Source: an uncultured Collinsella sp.
GTDB taxonomy: Bacteria; Actinomycetota; Coriobacteriia; Coriobacteriales; Coriobacteriaceae
Direction of reading: 5' to 3'
NCBI GenBank assembly: GCA_902488525.1
Contig: CABTWP010000009.1
Location: 1-51,720 of the forward strand
Length of the DNA: 51,720 nucleotides
The notes beneath the pieces are model-generated. The model was not told where the DNA came from. It was given only the letters and a program-made list of their open reading frames with translations, and did not search any database. The stretch's first letter is position 1; each line of letters opens with the position of its first letter. Below are positions 36,016-43,362 of the stretch, piece by piece. The position numbers were made by a program, and so were the translations under genes.

Positions 36016-36193
36016 AAGTTGACGTAGCTGAGATGCGGCATGCGGTCTGCTCACTCCTCGAAGTTCGTAGCGGAGATAATTCGAGCTGCAGCTGCGATTT
36101 ACTTGCGATGGCGGTTGAGCCGCAACCCAGTTTTTATTAGATCTCGAACCCTATGCTCGATGTTCGCTTCGTTCATTGAGTTACCCTTTGCAT

Positions 36194-36277
36194 GAGGCCG
36201 GGACATATCGTCCCGCCCGCAGTTTCGCAGGCCGCAGGCCGAGAATGTTTGAGGACGGGATGATATGTCCCGGCCTC
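36194..36277. repeat. Inverted repeat directly upstream of nrdG
   Basis: 22-base arms (36194-36215, 36256-36277) pair with one mismatch (GAGGCCGGGACATATC...). The element is bracketed by an 8-base direct repeat GAGTTACC at 36178-36185 and 36284-36291, the right copy lying between the GGGAG ribosome site and the nrdG ATG. It could be an inserted miniature element or a structured regulatory site. Confidence 0.65.
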
Positions 36278-36292
36278 CCGGGAGAGTTACCT

Positions 36293-36874
36293 ATGAATTA
36301 CGCGAACATTAAGTATTTCGACATTGCTGATGGGGAAGGCGTTCGTACTTCTCTGTTTGTGAGCGGGTGCCGTCGTGGGTGCAAGAACTGCTTTAACTCT
36401 GTCGCGTGGGACTTTGCTGCGGGTGAGCCGTTCGACCGTGCCGTCGAGGACAAGATTATCGAGAGTCTCGACCATCCCTTTATTGATGGCCTGACGATTC
36501 TGGGCGGCGAGCCTATGGAGCCCGAGAATCAGGTGGGGCTTGTTGACTTTATCGAACGCGTGCGTGCGGCCTATCCCGTGGGGTCGGGCAAGACCATTTG
36601 GTGCTTTACCGGCGACGTGCTCGAGGAGCTTATGCCGGGTGGCCGTCATCATACCGAGGTGACGAACCGTATCCTGGCCTGCCTCGACATGTTGGTGGAC
36701 GGCCCGTTCGTTCAGGATCTGTACGATATCTCATTGCGCTTTAGGGGCTCGAGTAACCAGCGTGTGATCGATATGAACGCCACGCGCGCCCGTGCTGTGC
36801 GCGAGGGCGTTGCGCTTTGCGACGCTGTGGAGCTTTGGCGGGACGATCCGGTCTATTCGACCCATACTATGTAG
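36293..36874 (+). CDS. nrdG: Anaerobic ribonucleotide reductase activating protein (radical SAM)
   Basis: 193 residues. The radical SAM cluster motif C-x3-C-x2-C is SGCRRGCKNCFN (about 25-35), followed by TILGGEPMEP and the later TIWCFTGDVLEEL; the C-terminal RFRGSSNQRVID is typical of NrdG. It uses SAM to make the glycyl radical on NrdD. ATG at 36293 follows GGGAGAGTTACCT. In-frame sequence upstream runs through the inverted repeat and is not coding. Confidence 0.93.
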   Translation: MNYANIKYFDIADGEGVRTSLFVSGCRRGCKNCFNSVAWDFAAGEPFDRAVEDKIIESLDHPFIDGLTILGGEPMEPENQVGLVDFIERVRAAYPVGSGKTIWCFTGDVLEELMPGGRHHTEVTNRILACLDMLVDGPFVQDLYDISLRFRGSSNQRVIDMNATRARAVREGVALCDAVELWRDDPVYSTHTM

Positions 36875-36940
36875 CTTGTGGCCGATGCCAAAGGGCGTGG
36901 TACCATAGCGCGAACGCAAAATCGGAAAAGTGAGGCCCAG

Positions 36941-37498
36941 ATGGTCGATCAGGAAAAAGTCGAGGCCGCCATTAAGCTGTTGCTTGAGGGCATAGGCGAG
37001 GACCCAACTCGTGAGGGCCTGCTGGAGACCCCGGCGCGCGTTGCCCGTATGTATGGTGAGATCGCCGGCGGTATGGACCAGAGTGCCGAGGAGCACCTGT
37101 CCAAAACCTTTGCCGTCGCTTCGAACGATTTGGTTATCGAGCGCGACATCACGTTCTACTCGCTGTGCGAGCACCATCTGCTGCCGTTTTATGGCAAGGC
37201 CGCCATTGGCTATATCCCTAACGGTCGGGTGGCTGGGCTTTCCAAACTCGCCCGCACGGTTGAGGTTTATGCCCGCCGTCTGCAGCTGCAGGAGCAGCTG
37301 TGTGCGCAGGTTGCCGACGCTCTCATGGATTATCTCGCTCCCCAGGGAGCGATTGTGCTCATGGAAGCTGAGCATATGTGCATGACCATGCGCGGCGTGC
37401 AAAAGCCTGGCACCAAGACCGTGACGCTCGCTCGTCGCGGCGTCTTTGAGGCCGATCCGGCGCTCGAGGAGCGATTCTTTAGGATGCTGGGACGCTAA
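36941..37498 (+). CDS. folE: GTP cyclohydrolase I
   Basis: 185 residues, the type I enzyme that makes 7,8-dihydroneopterin triphosphate from GTP. GEDPTREGLLETPARVARMYGE, the zinc motif YSLCEHHLLPFYGKAAIGYIP, GLSKLARTVEVYARRLQLQE and the second zinc Cys in EAEHMCMTMRGVQKPG are all conserved. ATG follows GTGAGGCCCAG. First gene of a folate unit; the next gene starts 2 bases after the stop. Confidence 0.94.
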   Translation: MVDQEKVEAAIKLLLEGIGEDPTREGLLETPARVARMYGEIAGGMDQSAEEHLSKTFAVASNDLVIERDITFYSLCEHHLLPFYGKAAIGYIPNGRVAGLSKLARTVEVYARRLQLQEQLCAQVADALMDYLAPQGAIVLMEAEHMCMTMRGVQKPGTKTVTLARRGVFEADPALEERFFRMLGR

Positions 37499-37500
37499 CT

Positions 37501-38082
37501 ATGAGAGTCGTCAACGACTTTACATCGAATACTGACGAGGGAACGCCGCGTCGCGGCTTTATGGCTTCGGGCCTGGCGCCTTTTGGTGCCATGCCTCGCA
37601 TTGATTACATCTGTGCCAACGGTCTGTTCCGGCGGCACCTGGGCAACATTGCACAGTTGGAATCGGGGCGCATCTTCTGCCGCCACGGTATTGACCACCT
37701 GCTGGATGTCGCTCGCATTATGTGGATCAAGAATCTCGAGGAACAGCTCGAATTTGACCGCGAGGTCATCTACGCCACGGCACTTCTTCACGATATCGGC
37801 AAAGATGAACAGTATGAATCGGGTATATCCCATGATGTTGCAAGCGAACGCGTCGCTGATGCGATTTTCGGCGGTATGCCCGATGACGTAGCGTTTGAGC
37901 CGGCCGATGCCGCAGCCATTAAGACGGCCATTCTGGGCCATCGAAAGCTGCGCGTGAACAGCCAACCGCTCGAGCGCCTGCTCTATGCAGCCGACAAAGC
38001 GTCGCGCGCCTGCTTTGCATGCCCCGCGCGCAATGCTTGCAACTGGAGCGATGATAAAAAGAACCTGTCGATTCGCGTGTAG
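37501..38082 (+). CDS. HD-domain phosphohydrolase of the folate operon
   Basis: 193 residues. An HD domain carries the metal ligands H62 or H66 (RHGIDHLLDV), H97-D98 (LLHDIGKD), H111-D112 and D167 (YAADKAS). A C-x2-C-x5-C cluster (CFACPARNAC) follows near the C-terminus and may bind zinc. HD (HDIG) proteins occur in folate operons beside folE and folP in clostridia; a role in removing phosphate from dihydroneopterin triphosphate is possible but unproven. The tight spacing after folE suggests translational coupling. Confidence 0.75.
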   Translation: MRVVNDFTSNTDEGTPRRGFMASGLAPFGAMPRIDYICANGLFRRHLGNIAQLESGRIFCRHGIDHLLDVARIMWIKNLEEQLEFDREVIYATALLHDIGKDEQYESGISHDVASERVADAIFGGMPDDVAFEPADAAAIKTAILGHRKLRVNSQPLERLLYAADKASRACFACPARNACNWSDDKKNLSIRV

Positions 38083-38125
38083 TTAGTTTACGCGGTCGGG
38101 GTTCTAAACGAAGGAGACGATCGCG

Positions 38126-38611
38126 ATGAGCAACAAGAAACTGCCCGAGAATGCAACCAAGACTGAAGGCGCCGAGCTCGCCCGCCGTGGAAGGGGCGAA
38201 ATATCCACCGCAACGGCGGTTCCCCACGTGAGCTATGACGATCTGCGCCATGCTGACCGCATTACTATCGACGGTCTCGAGGTCTTTGCCAACCACGGCG
38301 TGTATCCCGAAGAGAACGCGCTGGGCCAGAAGTTCATCGTGTCCTTGGTGCTCTATGCCGACCTGCGTGCAGCGGGGGAGCACGATAACCTGGACGCCTC
38401 GATTGACTATGGCTCGGTGTGCCACGATGTCGATTGCTATCTGCGAGAGCATACGTTTAAGCTCATCGAGGCTGCAGCCGAAGGTGTGGCCTCGATGCTG
38501 CTACGTCGTTACCCCCTGCTGCTTGGCGTGCACGTTAAGCTCGATAAGCCTTGGGCGCCCGTCGGCCTTCCCCTGGCAAGCTGCGGTGTCGAGATCGAGC
38601 GCGTGCGCTAA
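38126..38611 (+). CDS. folB: Dihydroneopterin aldolase
   Basis: 161 residues. It converts dihydroneopterin to 6-hydroxymethyl-dihydropterin and glycolaldehyde. ADRITIDGLEVFANHGVYPEENALGQKFIVSL is the family N-terminal signature; the Glu in the middle is the active-site residue. DASIDYGSVCHDV and the C-terminal LDKPWAPVGLPLASCGVEIERVR (with active-site Lys) follow. A 42-residue N-terminal extension, rich in Lys/Arg/Glu, is not typical. ATG follows GAAGGAGACGATCGCG, 43 bases after the HD gene. Confidence 0.9.
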   Translation: MSNKKLPENATKTEGAELARRGRGEISTATAVPHVSYDDLRHADRITIDGLEVFANHGVYPEENALGQKFIVSLVLYADLRAAGEHDNLDASIDYGSVCHDVDCYLREHTFKLIEAAAEGVASMLLRRYPLLLGVHVKLDKPWAPVGLPLASCGVEIERVR

Positions 38612-38617
38612 CCGACT

Positions 38618-39394
38618 CTAGAGCTCGTTGGCGGGCGGTTTTTTGAGTCGCTGCGACAGGGCCCTGTTGTTGGGGCAGTACGTGTCGAGCAGCGCGTGAA
38701 ACCGATGATTGTGGCTCGGCTCGAGCAGGTGGACGAGCTCGTGGGCGACAACCATGTCAAGGCACTCGACGGGGTAGGCGGCAAGTTCTCGTGCGATGCG
38801 AATGGCGCCGGCTTTGGGCGTGCACGAGCCCCAGCGCGTTTTCATGCTGCGCACGGAAACGCGGGAAACGTCGACACCCATTGCGATTTCGTATGCGTGC
38901 ACCATATCGCGCAGTGCCGATGTGACCTCGGACGTATAGAGCTGGTCAATATGGGCTTGGATCTCACTGGGCGTTAAGCCGTCGAGGGTCGCGTTCCACT
39001 TGGCCTGCGGATGTTCGTCTGGCTCGTCGGTACCCATAAAACTTGCGAAGGTAGCCTGCTTGGGCCGCGGTGCGGGTGATGCAAAGTTATGATCGAGTGC
39101 ATCCTGTACCGTGATGGGCTTGCCCCAAAGTGCAATGATCGAGTGGGGACTGAGCGACTCCTGTGCCGTCGTCTGACGTTGCTCGCGCTGGGCAAGTCGG
39201 TTGACAATCCAGGCACTGTTACGTTGAACGAATGCCTCGATACGTTCGCGGCTGGCGCCGAGCGGTGCGCTGGCGTGGACCTCGCCGCTCGATGTGACGC
39301 GTAGGTTGAAGTTCTTGACGCGCTTTTTGGTAACGACGACGGGGATGGGCGTCCCATCCGGTCGGGATACGGAAATCGTAAACTGCTGCGTCAA
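38618..39394 (-). CDS. YgjP-like (DUF45) zinc metallopeptidase
   Basis: 258 residues from the TTG preceded by AAGGA with 6-base spacing; ATGs at 39427 and 39457 lack a good site. The C-terminal domain has TRWGSCTPKAGAIRIARELAAYPVECLDMVVAHELVHLLEPSHNHRFHALLD, that is the WGSC strand, HELVH zinc site and a third His in SHNHRF. An N-terminal strand set (KRVKNFNLRVTSSGEVHASAPLG) is usual for the family. A spacer (about 110-160) is longer than in E. coli YgjP. Substrate unknown; cytoplasmic. It converges on folB with a 6-base gap. Confidence 0.85.
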   Translation of the reverse strand: MTQQFTISVSRPDGTPIPVVVTKKRVKNFNLRVTSSGEVHASAPLGASRERIEAFVQRNSAWIVNRLAQREQRQTTAQESLSPHSIIALWGKPITVQDALDHNFASPAPRPKQATFASFMGTDEPDEHPQAKWNATLDGLTPSEIQAHIDQLYTSEVTSALRDMVHAYEIAMGVDVSRVSVRSMKTRWGSCTPKAGAIRIARELAAYPVECLDMVVAHELVHLLEPSHNHRFHALLDTYCPNNRALSQRLKKPPANEL

Positions 39395-39468
39395 AAGCGG
39401 TCCTTCAGATTGGGGACGGGCCGGCATGTCGACCGTTCGGCATGTCGGCCCGCTCAAGGGATGTGAAA

Positions 39469-40482
39469 TTAATAACGCTCAAAGAAGGCAAGCGCGTTGT
39501 CGCTGCAGAGCTTTTGCATCACGGTCTTGCCAAAGTGCTTGGAGAGCATGTTCTGGAACTCGGGCATCTTGCTGGCATCGGAGAGGAAGGCGGGCACCGT
39601 GGCACCGTCCCAGTCGCCGCCGAGCGCGATGACGTCCTCGCCGCCCAGGTCGAGCCAGTGCTCGATATGTGCCGCTAGCTGGTCGAAGGTGACGTCTGCG
39701 GCGGTCTTGTCGGTTGCGTCGTTGGAAAGGAACTCGCTGCAGTAGTTGAGGCCGACGATACCGCCCATGTCGCGAATGGTGCGGAACTGGTCGTCGGTGA
39801 GGTTGCGCTTGACGCCGCAGACGGTGTGGGAGTTGGAGTGGCTGGCGACGAAGGGGCGCGTGGCGTGGGCGACAACCTCGTCAAAGCACTCATCGTTGAG
39901 GTGGGAGACGTCGAGTACCATGCCGGCGTGCTCCATCTGCGTAAGTGCCTCGATGCCGGCGGCGGTGAGGCCGGCGTGGGTGTCGTGGCCGCTCGCGAGC
40001 GGCCCCTGCGCATTCCAGCTGAGTGACGACATAAGCACGCCCAAGCTCTTGAGCACTTCGATCAGCGCGGGGTCCTCGGCAAAGAACGTGGCGTTTTCGA
40101 TGGTGTGGATGCAAGCGACCTTGCCGTCCTTGAGCGCGGGGCGAATGTCTGCGGCGCTGCGCACGTTGACCATACGGTCGTGGTTGAGCATTGCCTGGCC
40201 GCTCATATGCGCCATGATCTGCGCCTGGAAGCGCGCGGCGTGGGCGGTGGGAATCTCGTCGGGGACAAACGTGGCGAAGCACTGTGCCCACGGCGTGTTG
40301 CCGATCTTTGCGAGCGAGATGGCACAGGCGTTACCCTCGATGAGGTCGAAATCTTGCGGATGCGTTTCGTCGCCGGGGAAATAACCGTCGGTGCCGGCGG
40401 TAAAGCGCAGGTCGAGATCGAGCGTGGCCCAGCCGATACGGTCGGCGGTGTCGCAGTGTAGGTCAAATACGGGATATGCCAT
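39469..40482 (-). CDS. Membrane dipeptidase-like protein (peptidase M19)
   Basis: 337 residues, a binuclear zinc dipeptidase of the M19 renal dipeptidase type. The metal ligands appear in DLHCDT (His, Asp), the bridging Glu in HTIENATFF, and His in VLDVSHLND and FVASHSNSHTV; GGDWDGAT follows with the Asp of the C-terminal site. No signal peptide, so a soluble cytoplasmic enzyme cleaving dipeptides, possibly with D-amino acids. ATG follows CCGGAGGAACC. Confidence 0.9.
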   Translation of the reverse strand: MAYPVFDLHCDTADRIGWATLDLDLRFTAGTDGYFPGDETHPQDFDLIEGNACAISLAKIGNTPWAQCFATFVPDEIPTAHAARFQAQIMAHMSGQAMLNHDRMVNVRSAADIRPALKDGKVACIHTIENATFFAEDPALIEVLKSLGVLMSSLSWNAQGPLASGHDTHAGLTAAGIEALTQMEHAGMVLDVSHLNDECFDEVVAHATRPFVASHSNSHTVCGVKRNLTDDQFRTIRDMGGIVGLNYCSEFLSNDATDKTAADVTFDQLAAHIEHWLDLGGEDVIALGGDWDGATVPAFLSDASKMPEFQNMLSKHFGKTVMQKLCSDNALAFFERY

Positions 40483-40602
40483 GGTTCCTCCGGTTGCAGC
40501 GTTTCTTTGCAAACTGTCCTTGAATTGTATGACTAGGGTATAGTTAGCGCCATATGTTCACGGCGGCCCGCGTTGTGCGCCGCCCTTATCACGGAGGTTA
40601 CC

Positions 40603-41031
40603 ATGTCCAACCAGGGCAAGAAGGTTAAGACCCATTATCGCGGCACGCTCGATGACGGCACGCAGTTCGATAGCTCCTACGATCGCGGCGAGCCGCTGGA
40701 GTTCACCTGCGGCGCCGGTCAGATGATCAAGGGCTTCGACGCCGCTGTTGTCGACATGCAGGTGGGCGAGAAGAAGACCGTGCACATTCCTGCTGCCGAT
40801 GCCTACGGCGAGCACAATCCCGAGATGGTTATTACCTTCCCGGCCGAGCAGGTTCCCAACATCGAGCAGATCGAGAAGGGCATGAAGCTCTTCCTGTCCA
40901 CGCCGAGCGGCATGCCTGTCCCCGCCGTCGTCATTGACGTGACGCCCGAGGCCGTGACGCTCGATGCCAACCACGAGCTTGCCGGCAAAGACCTCAACTT
41001 TGATATCGAGCTCGTCGAGGTCGAGGGTTAG
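40603..41031 (+). CDS. SlyD-like FKBP-type peptidyl-prolyl isomerase
   Basis: 142 residues. It has the FKBP halves THYRGTLDDGTQFDSSYDRGEPLEFTCGAGQMIKGFDAAVVDMQVGEKKTVHIPAADAYGE and an insert-in-flap domain, then NHELAGKDLNFDIELVEV. This is the SlyD arrangement of prolyl isomerase plus chaperone flap. The metal-binding His-rich tail of E. coli SlyD is absent. ATG follows CACGGAGGTTACC. Three bases separate it from the UreE-like gene, which suggests one unit. Confidence 0.9.
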   Translation: MSNQGKKVKTHYRGTLDDGTQFDSSYDRGEPLEFTCGAGQMIKGFDAAVVDMQVGEKKTVHIPAADAYGEHNPEMVITFPAEQVPNIEQIEKGMKLFLSTPSGMPVPAVVIDVTPEAVTLDANHELAGKDLNFDIELVEVEG

Positions 41032-41034
41032 AGC

Positions 41035-41613
41035 ATGCCTGAGCGCTTGGTTTCGACGACATGCTTGGGAAATCTCAACGATCCGTCCTATGAACTTCTG
41101 CTTCGCCGGAAGCTGGGCGGCGTCTTTGAAGTTGACGAGCTACTGCTCGATTGGGACCAGGCTGATGTATGCGCGTTTGTGGGCGTGACGGAGCTGGGGC
41201 GCACGGTCGATGTTCGGCTGGATACTGCCGACGGCGGTCGTTTTGTCGACGGCGAAGTGCTCGCCGTCGACCGTTCGGGCGTGGTGCCCGTGGCGGTTGT
41301 CGTGCGCCTGCGCAGCGCCGAGGTTTATTTGGTCGAAGTTGACCGCATGGACCCGATTGCGCTCGCGCATGTGTGCTGGGAGATCGGCAATATGCATGCG
41401 CCGCTTTTTCGAGGCGATTCGGACGAGTATACCGTGCGTATGTATACGCCGGTGCAGCCTGTTTTGGGCCGCATGCTCCGGGGCGTCGAGGGCGTTCGGC
41501 TCTCGACGGTTACCCGTGAACTCGATTCGGACCGGCGCTTTGCGTCGAGTGCGGCGGATGCCGTTGTGAGTATGGCTCCAGACTTTACGATCGTAAAGAA
41601 GGCGCGCGGTTAA
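41035..41613 (+). CDS. UreE-like nickel metallochaperone
   Basis: 192 residues. The middle follows UreE: an N-terminal barrel-like part (about 55-105) with RFVDGEVLAVDRSG, then the metal-binding domain DPIALAHVCWEIGNMHAPLFRG (106-127) and VQPVLGRMLRGVEGVRLSTV. H121 in GNMH matches the essential interface His of Klebsiella UreE (His96), but the partner His91 is Glu116 here. No His-rich tail. UreE delivers nickel to urease; no urease gene is in the window, so another nickel enzyme may be the client. Family call by motif only. Confidence 0.6.
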   Translation: MPERLVSTTCLGNLNDPSYELLLRRKLGGVFEVDELLLDWDQADVCAFVGVTELGRTVDVRLDTADGGRFVDGEVLAVDRSGVVPVAVVVRLRSAEVYLVEVDRMDPIALAHVCWEIGNMHAPLFRGDSDEYTVRMYTPVQPVLGRMLRGVEGVRLSTVTRELDSDRRFASSAADAVVSMAPDFTIVKKARG

Positions 41614-41626
41614 CGTGCGTATAAGT

Positions 41627-41670
41627 AAGGCGGACTTTGAGAGACAACTATTCAAAGTCCGCCTTTCTGT
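41627..41670 (+). terminator. Terminator after the UreE-like gene
   Basis: AAGGCGGACTTTGA pairs with TCAAAGTCCGCCTT (perfect 14 bases), followed by TCTGTT. It lies just upstream of the HAD gene. Confidence 0.8.
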
Positions 41671-41694
41671 TGATGAGATGCTGTGGGGGAACAT

Positions 41695-42492
41695 ATGGGT
41701 CTTGAAGGAATCAAGCTGATTGCATGCGATTTGGACGGCACGTTGCTGCATCCGGGGGAGCGCGAGCCGCGTTCCGAGGCCTTTGAGCTCATCGATGAGC
41801 TGCATCGTCGCGGTATCGTGTTTATGCCGGCGAGCGGCCGTCAATATGCGAGCTTGCGCTATCTGTTTGCCCCGGTGGCCGATGAGCTCGCCTATGTATG
41901 CGAAAACGGATCCCTGGTGATGAGCGAGGGACGTGCCGTTGTCAAACGTTCCATGGAGCGTAGCCTTGCTATGGATATCGCGAATGCCGTGGTTGCATAT
42001 CCCCATGCTGACGTGACCCTTTCGTGTGAGGGACACCTCTACACCATGAGCGGCAACGATGCGTTCGTCGATCATTTGCGCTATGAGGTCCACTGCGATG
42101 TGGCGGTTGTCGACCGCCCCGAGGACATCGACGAGGACGTCATTAAGATTGCCTTCCAGGCACCCGAGGTGGATCAGCCGGCGGCCCTGGAGTATTTTGA
42201 GCGCCTCTTTAGCGACCGTGTTGACGTGATGACATCGGGAACCGAATGGACGGACTTTATCGGTTTTGGTTCGGGCAAGGGTTCCGCGCTTGCCGATTAC
42301 GGTCGCGCCCTGGGTATTTCGCCCGATGAGATGATGGCGTTTGGCGATAACGAAAACGACCGCGACATGCTCAACGTAGTGGGCCATCCTTATCTAATGG
42401 AGAGCTGCAATCCCTCTATGCATGGCATCAACGACCGCGTCCGCTATGCGCACACGGTCGAAGAAGAACTGCGTCGCCTGCTTGCCGAGTAG
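41695..42492 (+). CDS. Cof-type HAD phosphatase
   Basis: 265 residues. HAD subclass IIB: motif I IACDLDGTLL (nucleophile Asp), motif II MPASGRQYASL, motif III Lys in GSGKGSALADYGRALG and motif IV MMAFGDNENDRDML; the C2B cap is in between. It dephosphorylates sugar phosphates or similar small molecules; substrate unknown. ATG follows GTGGGGGAACAT; an in-frame GTG 12 bases upstream is within the ribosome site. Confidence 0.9.
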   Translation: MGLEGIKLIACDLDGTLLHPGEREPRSEAFELIDELHRRGIVFMPASGRQYASLRYLFAPVADELAYVCENGSLVMSEGRAVVKRSMERSLAMDIANAVVAYPHADVTLSCEGHLYTMSGNDAFVDHLRYEVHCDVAVVDRPEDIDEDVIKIAFQAPEVDQPAALEYFERLFSDRVDVMTSGTEWTDFIGFGSGKGSALADYGRALGISPDEMMAFGDNENDRDMLNVVGHPYLMESCNPSMHGINDRVRYAHTVEEELRRLLAE

Positions 42493-42507
42493 GCATGCCC
42501 CAAACAT

Positions 42508-42888
42508 CTACCGGCAGTCGGGGCAGAGACCCTCGAAGATGGTGTAGTGCGACGTGACGTGCCAGCCGATTTGCTCGGACGCCTTGGCGTCGAGCTGGGC
42601 ATCGAAGGGGAGCGGTACGTCGATGACGCGGCTGCACGAGGTGCAGATGATATGTGCATGCGGCTCGATCGTGCGATCGAAGCGGCTGCCGCCCGGCGTC
42701 TTGATGGAGAGGATCTCGCCGGCGTCGGCCAAGAGATTGAGGTTGCGGTAGACCGTACCGCGGCTGATTTTGTCATCCTGCGCGCGCACGACGTTGTAGA
42801 TTTCGTCGGCGGTGGGATGGTTATAGCTTTGGCGCACGGCGTCAAGAACCAGCTTTCGCTGCTTGGTATTCCTTCTTTGCACCGCCAT
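42508..42888 (-). CDS. Fur-family regulator, PerR-like
   Basis: 126 residues. The winged helix is about 5-80 (RKLVLDAVRQSYNHPTADEIYNVV, RGTVYRNLNLLADAGEI). The regulatory metal site resembles PerR: His in NHPTADEIY, Asp in SRFDR and His-x-His in PHAHIICTSC. Structural zinc is from CTSC and the C-terminal CPDC. It is likely a peroxide or metal-sensing repressor rather than Zur or Fur. ATG follows GAGGCGC. It is encoded 15 bases from the convergent HAD gene. Confidence 0.82.
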   Translation of the reverse strand: MAVQRRNTKQRKLVLDAVRQSYNHPTADEIYNVVRAQDDKISRGTVYRNLNLLADAGEILSIKTPGGSRFDRTIEPHAHIICTSCSRVIDVPLPFDAQLDAKASEQIGWHVTSHYTIFEGLCPDCR

Positions 42889-42949
42889 GCGCCTCGCCTC
42901 TTTTCTATCAACGGTCGTAGGTAAATGATACCGTATTTAGCACACAATA

Positions 42950-43360
42950 CTAATAATGAGGACTGAAACCGTCTTCATTGGCAAGTGGGGCTCGGGCCTG
43001 GGCGTCTACGAGGCGAAAACGCGTTCCCATGCGCTCGTAGGAGGCATGAAGCGCCTCGAGATGAGATAGGATGTTTGCCGGAGCTCCCTGTATCTCCATC
43101 TCGACTGAGCCGTCTTCCATGTTACGCACCCAGCCAGTGAGTGCGCGTGCCTGCGCGAGGTTGGTGTTGGTAAAGCGAAAACCAACGCCTTGGACTTGCC
43201 CCGTCCAGTGCAGGAAATAGCGCAGGGGAGTGTCTTGAGTGGCCTCGTCGCTTGCGAGCACGGTAAGCCTGCGGCGCAGCTCGAGCTCGACGTTTGATGG
43301 TTTTTGAGGCTCTCGACTGCCGCCGGTGACGCTGGAGAAGAACGTATCGAAGAGGCCCAT
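42950..43360 (-). CDS. acyP: Acylphosphatase
   Basis: 136 residues. The C-terminal 95 form an acylphosphatase domain: YFLHWTGQVQGVGFRFTNTNLAQARALTGWVRNMEDGSVEMEIQG, with the catalytic Arg of GVGFR and the Asn of GWVRN. It hydrolyses acyl phosphates. A 45-residue N-terminal extension (GLFDTFFSSVTGGSREPQ...) is not part of the fold. ATG begins 2 bases after the Gfo/Idh stop. Confidence 0.85.
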   Translation of the reverse strand: MGLFDTFFSSVTGGSREPQKPSNVELELRRRLTVLASDEATQDTPLRYFLHWTGQVQGVGFRFTNTNLAQARALTGWVRNMEDGSVEMEIQGAPANILSHLEALHASYERMGTRFRLVDAQARAPLANEDGFSPHY

Positions 43361-43362
43361 CG

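Larger units (their letters stand above)
35866..36292. other. nrdD-nrdG intergenic region with two inverted repeats
   Basis: 427 bases with no supported gene. It holds the large hairpin at 35877-36015 and the palindrome at 36194-36277 just before nrdG. Between them (36016-36177) nothing clear is seen, apart from a possible -35 TTGACG near 36019. Confidence 0.5.

Noticed and set aside
42889..42949. PerR or Fur box upstream of the PerR-like gene
   Set aside because: TTATTAGTATTGTGT matches the PerR box at only about nine of fourteen positions and is not palindromic.
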